This document shows positions 47,022 to 54,786 of a stretch of 64,000 nt of DNA, piece after piece. Within the stretch, counting starts at the first letter, position 1. The number at the start of each line of letters is the position of its first letter. The notes beneath the pieces are model-generated. The model was given only the letters and a program-made list of their open reading frames with translations, was not told where the DNA came from and did not search any database. The stretch comes from Planctomycetaceae bacterium (GTDB taxonomy: Bacteria > Planctomycetota > Planctomycetia > Pirellulales > Thermoguttaceae), in contig JAAYAY010000306.1 in the NCBI GenBank assembly GCA_012719125.1, forward strand, positions 51,439 through 115,438, in the 5' to 3' direction. The position numbers and the translations under genes were made by a program.

Positions 47022-49136
47022 TCAGCGAATCGGCACTCCGTGTTCAGAGGCCATCCGCAGATATTGTTCGGCCTTCTCTGTCTGTCCGAGTTGGCGGTGC
47101 ATGGTTGCCAGATTGCTGTACGGGACCTCGAGAACAGCTTTCTCGACGAATCGCCCTTCGATGGCGGCTTCGATCAACTTGACGCCCGTTTCAGTCAGTT
47201 CAAGCCCTCGATCCCGGTCATCCACTTCCCAGTAAGACACGCCCATGCTTACGAGGGTCTCACCAAGGCGGGCCACCTCATGGGGGGCCACGGTGTCGGC
47301 CGCCTGCTGGAACAGCGGCAGAGCCTTGTCGAACCAGCCCACGGCCTGTTCGTGGTTTGACTTGCTGACGGCATAGATAGTGCCGATACGAAAGTAGAGC
47401 CGCGCCAGGAGGTGGGCATCCGCCGGCTTGAGATGCTCATTGTTGCTCTGTTCGAACAGGCCGATGGCAGTCTGGCCCGTCTTCAGGGCGAGATCCTGTT
47501 CATCGCGCATTTGATAGACCTGAACGGCGTCGTAGAGGGCCAGGCCCAAGTCCCAGGCAATGCCGTTCTTCTGAGCGGGGTCGTCCACAACATCGATCAT
47601 CTTCTGACCGGATTCCACAGCTTTGTCGGCCCATGGGGTAGGGTCGATCTTGCCGCGCGTGCCGACGCAGGCTGCCAAGGCTCGGGTGGCGACGCGGAAT
47701 TGCATCGCAGGACCGGCGCTTTCCGCCTCGATCATCCCATCGACGAAGGCCGAAGCACGACCCAGCCAGGTCTCGACCGCCACTTGCTTGTTTTCCCAGT
47801 CACCCCAGGCGATATCGTGAGCGGCCCCGAGGTGCGCGTCGACCAGCACCTCCATCGCGGCCAAACGAATCGCCGGATGAGGACTGGCCACGAGCGGATC
47901 GGCTTCGGAGATCGCTGCCATGTGGCTCTTCAGGGCTCTGCTGTAGTCGGGCTCAGGTTCGGAACTGATCAGATCGCCGAGCAGGCACAGTGCCCGGGCC
48001 TTGATATGCGGACGGTTCTCCGCGTTGGCTGCCGCCGCTTCGACCTCGCGGCGAGCCTCGGTGAACTTTCCCGCCTGTCCGAGTATCTGGGCTCGGGTGA
48101 CGAGAAACTGGGGATTGGCCGGTTCCAGGCGAATCGCCTGGGCGCTGCTTGACAGGGCCGTCTCCGAATCCCCCAGGGAGGCGGCCACGCGAGCCTGCAA
48201 CCAGTGAGCGCGGGCCAGTTCGGGCTGGAGTTCAATAGCCGTCTTGAGATCCTTGGCGGAGTCGCTCAGGTGGGTGTCGAGGTACGTCTCCGCACGGAGG
48301 ACGAACGCCTCGGCGCCGACCGGCTCGAGGATGACGTCGACGACCCGCATGGTGGCCTTTCCCGGCTCGGCTGCCGGCTCGAACGCGAACAGGACGCCGC
48401 GCTCCGGATAGGACTGGCCGAGAATCTCTCCCATTTCGTTGGAAACGAGGACCGGCCGGATTTGCGCGAGCTTCAATTGCTCAGCCAAAGGCGCGGCCGG
48501 GACCGGTTGCTGAAGTCGGATAATGATCGACGTGACCACGTCGTCAGTAACACTGACTTCGATCGTGTCGAATGGATCGATCGAGAAAAGGTAGACGGGC
48601 TGTCCGTTCTGCGAGGCCATCTGTTTCGGACTTCCCCACTGCTCCTGCAGGATAGCCAGGCTCGTTTCGCCCGGAGTCACCCCCTTGAAGCTGGCTGTCT
48701 GGATTTCCACAATGCCGTCAACGGCCGCATCAGGGGTTGCTTCGAGCCGCTGGGACCCATTTCCCGCCTGCACATCGAGCGATGGTTTTTCTTCGACGAT
48801 CTGGAGTGTCGGATCTTGAGCCGCCTCCGGCTTCGCTTGCGTTGGAGGCTGCACGGGCATGGGCTTGGCTGCCTCCGCCCGCAAGGCTGCCGGAATCGGA
48901 GTCGGATCAGCGGCCGGCGCCTGAACAGCCGGTTCGGCAAGAGTCGGAGTCGCCGGCTCGGGTTCGCTGGATGCTTCCGGAGTCGGACTATCCGGATCAA
49001 TCGTGCGAATCGAGGTGATCGACGACGATCCGTCGGACGCGGTGTTTTGATCGTCTGCGGCGGCAAATCCCGGGGCGCCTATCAGCGCTCCGGCGGCAAA
49101 CCAGACAAACCAGGCAGAAACCAACCGGGAAAACAT
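47022..49136 (-). CDS. Secreted TPR-repeat protein with acidic Pro/Ala-rich N-terminus
   Basis: 704 residues from the ATG at 49136 (GGGAGGGAA upstream); signal peptide MFSRLVSAWFVWFAAGALIG. Residues about 30-190 are a low-complexity Pro/Glu/Ala region. Then comes a region with KGVTPGETSLAILQEQWG, which resembles a small beta domain. TPR units follow from about residue 330: LKTAIELQPELARAHWLQAR, SSAQAIRLEPANPQFLVTRA. No catalytic motif. Likely a periplasmic protein-binding scaffold. Expression ends at the terminator at 46939-46978. Confidence 0.8.
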   Translation of the reverse strand: MFSRLVSAWFVWFAAGALIGAPGFAAADDQNTASDGSSSITSIRTIDPDSPTPEASSEPEPATPTLAEPAVQAPAADPTPIPAALRAEAAKPMPVQPPTQAKPEAAQDPTLQIVEEKPSLDVQAGNGSQRLEATPDAAVDGIVEIQTASFKGVTPGETSLAILQEQWGSPKQMASQNGQPVYLFSIDPFDTIEVSVTDDVVTSIIIRLQQPVPAAPLAEQLKLAQIRPVLVSNEMGEILGQSYPERGVLFAFEPAAEPGKATMRVVDVILEPVGAEAFVLRAETYLDTHLSDSAKDLKTAIELQPELARAHWLQARVAASLGDSETALSSSAQAIRLEPANPQFLVTRAQILGQAGKFTEARREVEAAAANAENRPHIKARALCLLGDLISSEPEPDYSRALKSHMAAISEADPLVASPHPAIRLAAMEVLVDAHLGAAHDIAWGDWENKQVAVETWLGRASAFVDGMIEAESAGPAMQFRVATRALAACVGTRGKIDPTPWADKAVESGQKMIDVVDDPAQKNGIAWDLGLALYDAVQVYQMRDEQDLALKTGQTAIGLFEQSNNEHLKPADAHLLARLYFRIGTIYAVSKSNHEQAVGWFDKALPLFQQAADTVAPHEVARLGETLVSMGVSYWEVDDRDRGLELTETGVKLIEAAIEGRFVEKAVLEVPYSNLATMHRQLGQTEKAEQYLRMASEHGVPIR

Positions 49137-49149
49137 TGCGTGTTCCCTC

Positions 49150-49233
49150 CCAAAGCGGGGCAAGCCCGCAACCCAACCTTCACTAACATGCGCGCACCAT
49201 GCGCACAAGTCCAGCACAAAGACACTAAAACGA
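49150..49233. repeat. Direct repeat copy A (second copy at 50880-50969)
   Basis: CCAAAGCGGGGCAAGCCCGC and the following ~27 bases (up to CCAACCTTCAC, then AACATGCGCGCACC) are identical in both copies except one base; similarity continues with AAGTCC and CAAAGAC. The copies are about 1.73 kb apart in the same orientation and flank the MnmE-like gene. Confidence 0.85.
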
Positions 49234-49500
49234 CGCTCCAGTCTTTCGAGAAGCCATGCGATATGCGCCCCCCTGTGCCGAACGCTCGGCACAGCAGGCC
49301 GACACGCACTCCACCCATCCTTGGGCCGCGTAGTTTAGCCACACCCCGTCAACGGAGTCCATACGATTTCAGGCAGATTGCTGAGTTTTTCCCGCTGAAA
49401 GCGCCAATTTCCCGTGACGACCACGAATTCTCCCCGCCAACCACATGGAACAGATGACAATCATGTCCAATCTCAGCAATGACAGCAGCGCCAGCAAGGA

Positions 49501-49598
49501 GAGAAACACCGACCCGCAGCGCGGGTGAGAAAAGAAACACCAACCCGAAGCGCAAGCGAGGACAGAGTGTGTGCCATTTCTGCCCTCGCTTGCGCTTC
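49501..49598. repeat. Two-unit hairpin repeat downstream of the MnmE-like gene
   Basis: Unit 1 is ACCCGC-AGC-GCGGGT (49512-49526). Unit 2 is a perfect 15-bp stem GAAGCGCAAGCGAGG (49547-49561) / CCTCGCTTGCGCTTC (49584-49598). Both units begin with GAAACACC(G/A)ACCCG. The stem lies 24 bp after the MnmE-like stop, where it could end transcription. Confidence 0.8.
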
Positions 49599-49621
49599 AG
49601 ATTAGTATGGTTGTGCCATCC

Positions 49622-50767
49622 CTACAAAGAAAGCAGACTGGCCACCCACTCTGCCGCCTGGTCGGTGTCGCCCTGCTTGAGGGCTGTCGAGGCCGCTTGA
49701 AGGGCCGCCACCTGCTCCGCGAGAAACGGAACGGGTTGCCCAGACGCCGGAGGATTGGGGACGAGCCGATGGGCGATCGCGGCGATCAGGTTGTCGATAC
49801 CCCCGCCATGGATGGCACTCACGGAGACCCCTGCGGGACGCAACGGAGAAGAAGCCTGGGGGAGGTCCAGCTTGTTGAAGACCGGAAGGGCTTTCGGAAA
49901 GCGAAGGCACAGTTCGTCATCTTCTTCACACCACGGTTCCGCGACGTCGAAGACCAGAAGGACGAGCGGGGCCGACTCCAACTGGCGTTGCGCCAATTCG
50001 ATGCCCTGTTGTTCCATCGCGTCCGCGCCCATTCGCAGCCCGGCCGTGTCGCAGAGTTCGACGGGCCAGCCGTCGATCACCGTCCTGGCGGTAACCAGAT
50101 CGCGCGTGGTGCCGGGGCTTTCATCCACGATGGCTCGACGATACCCGACCAAGGCGTTGATCAGGCTGCTCTTGCCCACGTTGGGCCGACCGGCCAGGAC
50201 GACACGCCATGGTTTCGTCAGGTGACACCCGCAAGGGGCAATCGCCAGAAGGCGTTCCACACGATCGGCGGCCGCGTGGACTTCCCCGCGACGAAGATAA
50301 TCGAGGACCTCCTGGAGGGCCCGATCCAACGCGCCGTGGAACTGATCGAGAAGCACAGCGGCAGCCCGCAAGGTCGTTGCCCGGCCAAGGGCCGAATGGG
50401 CCGCGGCCACGATCGGGCTCGAATGGACCGACCTGATCCAGGCTTCCGGCGAAATCCGCTCGCCGTCTTCTGCCACAAGTGCCGCCATCAACCGCTCGAC
50501 CACGGCCGGACCGCCGTGGCAATGGATTTCGACGACGTTTTTTTCCGGTCGCCGCACGATCACCTCGTCATAGACACCTTCTCCAAGCCGGAAACGCCCG
50601 AAAGCCAGGCGGTGGCCGGCCAACTCAGCGACCACACGATGTGAGGCGGCCTCAAATCGCAGGTCGACTCGTTCGCACGCTCCCGATCCCTCCACGCGCA
50701 CCGTCGCCACCGCGCCCCGGCCGGGAGGCGTCAACAGGACAACGCGCAGGGGGGGAATCGATGCCAT
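49622..50767 (-). CDS. MnmE/TrmE-like GTPase lacking the C-terminal Cys motif
   Basis: 381 residues from the ATG at 50767; the family is usually about 450. The N-terminal TrmE fold has LLTPPGRGAVATVRVEG and EIHCHGGPAVVERL. The G domain has G1 GRPNVGKS (193-200), GTTRD (219-223), DTAG (240-243) and NKLD (298-301). MnmE needs a C-terminal Cys in the motif CIGK for tRNA U34 modification; this protein ends VASLLSL without it. So it may be a divergent paralogue that no longer carries out 5-carboxymethylaminomethyl modification. No MnmG partner is seen in the window. Confidence 0.85.
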   Translation of the reverse strand: MASIPPLRVVLLTPPGRGAVATVRVEGSGACERVDLRFEAASHRVVAELAGHRLAFGRFRLGEGVYDEVIVRRPEKNVVEIHCHGGPAVVERLMAALVAEDGERISPEAWIRSVHSSPIVAAAHSALGRATTLRAAAVLLDQFHGALDRALQEVLDYLRRGEVHAAADRVERLLAIAPCGCHLTKPWRVVLAGRPNVGKSSLINALVGYRRAIVDESPGTTRDLVTARTVIDGWPVELCDTAGLRMGADAMEQQGIELAQRQLESAPLVLLVFDVAEPWCEEDDELCLRFPKALPVFNKLDLPQASSPLRPAGVSVSAIHGGGIDNLIAAIAHRLVPNPPASGQPVPFLAEQVAALQAASTALKQGDTDQAAEWVASLLSL

Positions 50768-50879
50768 GTCGTAACTCGTTTCTCCAGCCGAGGTTTGAGT
50801 TGTCGGCAAATGTCCATTATGATTCTTGCAGACAATGCGATTCCCTTCCAGGTGGTCCAGTCTGTGTCTCCTTTCCAAT

Positions 50880-50969
50880 CCAAAGCGGGGCAAGCCCGCA
50901 ACCCAACCTTCACAAACATGCGCGCACCGTGCGTAGAAGTCCCGAACAAAGACTCTAAACCGTTTCTGG
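50880..50969. repeat. Direct repeat copy B, overlapping the coaX start
   Basis: Second copy of the element at 49150. The ATG at 50918 that starts coaX is inside the conserved part of the repeat (AACATGCGCGCACC). Confidence 0.85.
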
Positions 50970-51733
50970 CCGTCGACGTCGGGAACAACCGCGTCAAAGT
51001 CGGGGCGTTCTCCAGCGTACCCGAGTTGGGCATCCCCCAACCGGCGGAAACGTGGGCCTTGCCGGGCGACGCCCCCGCACTCGATCCGGTCGTTCGCCAC
51101 TGCGCTGCGTCGGATGGGGAACTCCATTGGTGGATCGGGAGCGTCAATCGGCCCACGACGGCGCGGCTGCTGGATTGGCTCCGAGAACATCGGCCCGACG
51201 ACGCGATCACGCTGCTCGCTTCGGGCGACCTGCCGCTCAAGGTCGATTTGCCCCGGCCGGACATGGTCGGCATCGACCGACTGCTGGCCGCCGTGGCGGC
51301 AAACCGTATCCGCAGCGCCGATCGGCCCGCAGTCATCGTCGACCTCGGCACGGCCGTCACCGTCGACCTCGTCTCGGCCGACGGAGCGTTTCAAGGCGGC
51401 GCGATCCTGCCGGGCATCGAAATGTCGGCCCGGGCCTTGCACGACTACACCGACCTGTTGCCGCGGATCGAGATGTCGGAACTCCTGGAGCCACCGGAGC
51501 CCTTGGGCAAGGCAACCGAACCGGCCATGCGCTCAGGGCTCTATTGGGGTACGATCGGAGCGGTCCGCGAATTGACCTCTCGGATGATCTCCGGCACGTC
51601 CGTCGAGCCGGAGCTGTTTGTGACCGGTGGTGCCGGACCGATGGTGGCCCGACTGCTGAGCGAAACGGCCCGTCACCTGCCCCATTTGACCCTGGCCGGA
51701 ATCGCCTTGACCGCTGCGTCGTCCGCCCCGTGA
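50918..51733 (+). CDS. coaX: Type III pantothenate kinase
   Basis: 271 residues from the ATG at 50918. The upstream frame to 50795 also has ATGs but the family N-terminus begins at FLAVDVGNN (16-24), so the shorter start is adequate. CoaX signatures: DVGNNRVK, MVGIDRLLAAVAANR, DLGTAVTVDLV and GGAILPGIEMSA. It phosphorylates pantothenate in the first step of CoA synthesis, needing a monovalent cation and no feedback inhibition by CoA. The start codon lies inside a dispersed repeat, so translation signals may derive from the repeat. It runs divergent from the MnmE-like gene. Confidence 0.92.
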   Translation: MRAPCVEVPNKDSKPFLAVDVGNNRVKVGAFSSVPELGIPQPAETWALPGDAPALDPVVRHCAASDGELHWWIGSVNRPTTARLLDWLREHRPDDAITLLASGDLPLKVDLPRPDMVGIDRLLAAVAANRIRSADRPAVIVDLGTAVTVDLVSADGAFQGGAILPGIEMSARALHDYTDLLPRIEMSELLEPPEPLGKATEPAMRSGLYWGTIGAVRELTSRMISGTSVEPELFVTGGAGPMVARLLSETARHLPHLTLAGIALTAASSAP

Positions 51734-51771
51734 TACTCTGTCGAGTCCTGCCTGTTCAAGGAACGAGAGTC

Positions 51772-54339
51772 ATGCTCCGATTGGCAACAGCGCGCACCTT
51801 CCTTCCAATCCTTCCACTTCTTGCCGCAGCGTGCGTGACCGCCCGCGGCGAAGACTGGCCGCAATTGAAGTGCGACAGCGGGCGGACCGGCAATCTGCCT
51901 TCGCGCAGCGTGACCGTGCCGCTGGGGCTCATTGCCGCTGCCCCGCTCAGCGATGCGGTTTTCACCTCGCCGGTCGTTGCCGACGGAAAAGTCTTCGTGG
52001 TCGACGGGTCGGGCGTCGTCCACGCCTTCGATGCGGAAACGCTCGAGCCGCAGTGGACCTTCACCACCGCCGGCGGCAAGGCCAACTGCAACAACGTGGC
52101 CTCGCCCGCGGTCGCCGGCGGTTTCCTCCACGTGGGCACCATGGCAGGGAAGTACTATGTGCTGAGCACGACCGACGGCAAGCCGATCGCCACGATCGAC
52201 TGCGGCGAGCCGGTCTTTGTCTCCCCGGTCGTGGGCAACGGCAGGGTCTACATGGCAACGCTCGGGTCGCGCCTCTACGCCCTCGAACCGGACGGAAAGG
52301 TGTGCTGGATCTGGGATTACGTGAAAGATCACGTCGGCTTCAACGCTGACCGCTGGAGCCCGGCCGATTGGCTCGCTGCGCGAAAAGAAACCGGTTGGCC
52401 CGGCGATCGGCGCGACCATTTCTTCTGCACGCGAAGCCCCGTGCTGACCGGCAACATGCTGGCCATGCCCGCCGGAGGCGTGCTGGTCTGGTTGGAGGAC
52501 GTGGGCGACCGCCCGCAGCAGCGGGGCGTTTACTATAGCACTCGCGAGTCCCCCGTCACCCTCGGATTGACCGCCAGTGAAGACGGCGCTGTTTATCGCC
52601 AATGGCACCGCCGAGACAACATGGGGAGCGTCGAAGTCCTGCGACTGGCCGGCGAAGAAGTGAAGGCGAGCGTTGTGCCCGGCACCGTCTCCAGCTACGA
52701 CCGGTCCGAATCGCTCAGCTTCTGTTCGGTCAGCCTTCGGGGCGAAGACGTTTACCGCTGCCGGCCGGAAGAATCTTTCGGTTTCTGCAAACACTCAACC
52801 ACCGCGGAAACGCAATATCTGGGCGGCCCCCCCTCGATCGCCGCGCCGATCCTTTTGAATGACTCGGCCGTCTACGGCGCTCTCGACGGCACGCTGAACG
52901 TCGTGCCCCTCGACGGCAGCGGCAAGATCTGGTCCTATCAGACGCCGTTTGGCAAGGCGATCACCGCCCCCGTCGCCGTCTGCGACGGGCGCGTCTATTT
53001 CGGCTGCGACGATGGCTACCTCTATGCGCTGGGCCCGAACGGTTCGGCGTCGCCGCCCACAAAGGATCTCGACCTGACGAAGATCCGCAGCCCCTTCACC
53101 GGCAAACTGGCGGGTCCTGAACATGACTGGTTCACCAGCTTCGGCAACCTGGCCAACACGAACGCGAATTCGCAAGGTCTGCGGCCGCCGGTGAGAGTCA
53201 AATGGGTTCGCGCCTTTCAGGGAACCTGCAAGCATTTCTCCGTCTGCGGCGCCGGGCGCATGTACACCCATACGGCCGAAGGCCAGGTGTTCGCGGTCGA
53301 GCAGGAAACAGGGCGGCTGCTGTGGCGGCGCTACTTCCCGGGAGTGCATGTCTCCTTCACCTCGCCCCTCTACTGGGAAGGACGTCTGTTCGTGCCGCAG
53401 GCCGGCTTCGACAAGAGCTTGCTTCGCTGTTTCGACGCGGCCTCCGGCGAACTGCTCTGGGAGGCTCCGTTCTCGGGCACACCGAGCTGGAATCGCCAAC
53501 TCCCGCCGATCCCCTACCAGAACCTCCTGGTCTATCCCTTCAGCTCCGCCAAGGTCGCCCCCAAGCAATGGCTGTTCGAGCACCAGAGCACCTTCGGTTT
53601 CTCCGACGATCAAAAGCCGCTCATTCGGGCCTACGACATCGACACGGGCGCAGTACGTTGGACCCAGGACTTCTCCAAATACGGTTCCGGCGGCGACGAC
53701 GCCGGCATGTGCCTCATGGACGGCACCCTGTACTATTCCTGCTACTTTGGCGGCAAGGGCCCGCCGGGCGTCACGGCCGCTCTCGAGCCCGAAACGGGTC
53801 GCATCCTCTGGTTGACGACCGACTACTCGCTTCACGCGGGCTGCACGGTCTCCGGCGCCGAGGGCCGGATCTACCTGGGAGGCTACAACCCGGTTGAAGA
53901 GAAGACCAATCGTGTCTGGTGCCTCGACGCCCGAGACGGATCGCTGGTGTGGAAGTCCGACCCGCTCAGCCGGGCGATTCACGTGGTCACCATCGGCCGG
54001 CGGTTCCTGTTCACCCACTCCCAGTACCGCAACGGGTTCCTCATCGAAAAGGCCACCGGCAAGATCGTCACCGACAATCTCACCAAGGGCTACCGCTGCA
54101 CCCGGTTCACACTTTCCGAGCCCTATCTGATCGGCCCGAACCTCGACCTGTTCGATCTGACGGACCCGAAGAACGTCGAACTGGCTTCATGCGGTCCTCC
54201 GATCGACCTGCTCGTCTGCATCGGCGGAACGGTCTCCAACGGGCGGATCTTCCACACCACCAACGGCACGGGCCTGCAATGCTCGGCCGTTTACGGCGAG
54301 GAAGCCGCAACCCATCGGGCGCCGTGGCAAAGCGAATAA
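51772..54339 (+). CDS. Secreted PQQ-like beta-propeller protein
   Basis: 855 residues from the ATG at 51772, 38 bp after coaX. Signal peptide TFLPILPLLAAACVTARG. Repeated blades DAETLEPQWTFTT, QETGRLLWRRYF, DIDTGAVRWTQDF and DARDGSLVWKSD carry the tryptophan-docking PQQ motif. Such proteins bind PQQ in alcohol dehydrogenases or act as BamB-type scaffolds; no dehydrogenase catalytic residues or cytochrome domain is visible. Its function stays open: a cell-surface scaffold or a PQQ-dependent dehydrogenase-like protein. Confidence 0.83.
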   Translation: MLRLATARTFLPILPLLAAACVTARGEDWPQLKCDSGRTGNLPSRSVTVPLGLIAAAPLSDAVFTSPVVADGKVFVVDGSGVVHAFDAETLEPQWTFTTAGGKANCNNVASPAVAGGFLHVGTMAGKYYVLSTTDGKPIATIDCGEPVFVSPVVGNGRVYMATLGSRLYALEPDGKVCWIWDYVKDHVGFNADRWSPADWLAARKETGWPGDRRDHFFCTRSPVLTGNMLAMPAGGVLVWLEDVGDRPQQRGVYYSTRESPVTLGLTASEDGAVYRQWHRRDNMGSVEVLRLAGEEVKASVVPGTVSSYDRSESLSFCSVSLRGEDVYRCRPEESFGFCKHSTTAETQYLGGPPSIAAPILLNDSAVYGALDGTLNVVPLDGSGKIWSYQTPFGKAITAPVAVCDGRVYFGCDDGYLYALGPNGSASPPTKDLDLTKIRSPFTGKLAGPEHDWFTSFGNLANTNANSQGLRPPVRVKWVRAFQGTCKHFSVCGAGRMYTHTAEGQVFAVEQETGRLLWRRYFPGVHVSFTSPLYWEGRLFVPQAGFDKSLLRCFDAASGELLWEAPFSGTPSWNRQLPPIPYQNLLVYPFSSAKVAPKQWLFEHQSTFGFSDDQKPLIRAYDIDTGAVRWTQDFSKYGSGGDDAGMCLMDGTLYYSCYFGGKGPPGVTAALEPETGRILWLTTDYSLHAGCTVSGAEGRIYLGGYNPVEEKTNRVWCLDARDGSLVWKSDPLSRAIHVVTIGRRFLFTHSQYRNGFLIEKATGKIVTDNLTKGYRCTRFTLSEPYLIGPNLDLFDLTDPKNVELASCGPPIDLLVCIGGTVSNGRIFHTTNGTGLQCSAVYGEEAATHRAPWQSE

Positions 54340-54349
54340 TGTCGGAGTC

Positions 54350-54363
54350 CAGGCTTCAGCCTG
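54350..54363. repeat. Short perfect palindrome between convergent genes
   Basis: CAGGCT-TC-AGCCTG directly after the PQQ-propeller stop. It is too short and lacks a T-run to be called a terminator with confidence. Confidence 0.3.
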
Positions 54364-54371
54364 CAAACAAA

Positions 54372-54671
54372 TCACGCCCGCAGGTCCTCATCCGCGCATT
54401 CCAGGCGAACGAGTATCTCGCGATCGTTCTCGACATGAATGGTCACGACATAGTCGTGGTGGGTGTCGATCTGATCGGCCGGATGGATTTGTCGGCGGAG
54501 TTGATGCATTTCCTTCGCTGAGAGTCCGGAGAAATGCTCGCCGACCGTTCCGGCCTTGGTCGCCCAGTAACACTTCTTGGCCAGTCGGGCCTCGTCGGCG
54601 TCGTAGGAGTCTCCGTGGAAATGCTCGCCGTCCCACAGCCCGCCGGCGAACTCGATGTGGATGTCTTTCAT
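54372..54671 (-). CDS. Small conserved-looking hypothetical protein
   Basis: 99 residues from the ATG at 54671 with GGGGAGG about 8 nt upstream. Beginning MKDIHIEFAGGLWDGEHFHG, with several His/Asp and DYVVTIHVENDREILVRLE near the C-terminus, a beta-rich pattern. There is no signal peptide, membrane segment or recognised motif. The RBS and codon pattern support it as real. It lies convergent to the PQQ-propeller gene. Function unknown. Confidence 0.55.
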   Translation of the reverse strand: MKDIHIEFAGGLWDGEHFHGDSYDADEARLAKKCYWATKAGTVGEHFSGLSAKEMHQLRRQIHPADQIDTHHDYVVTIHVENDREILVRLECADEDLRA

Positions 54672-54786
54672 CGCCTGGTCCTCCCCGTGAGGCGAAGTGC
54701 CCGTACAACGCATTCTAGGTCGTATGCGAGGCCGTAGCCATGACCCAAAAGGAGGGATGGAAGCGAGCGGCAGGCGGATCGTCGAC

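Larger units (their letters stand above)
49137..49621. other. 485-bp intergenic region filled by repeats
   Basis: It lies between the TPR gene start and the MnmE-like gene stop. It holds repeat copy A (49150-49233) and the double hairpin element 49501-49598. Nothing else coding is supported. Confidence 0.5.
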
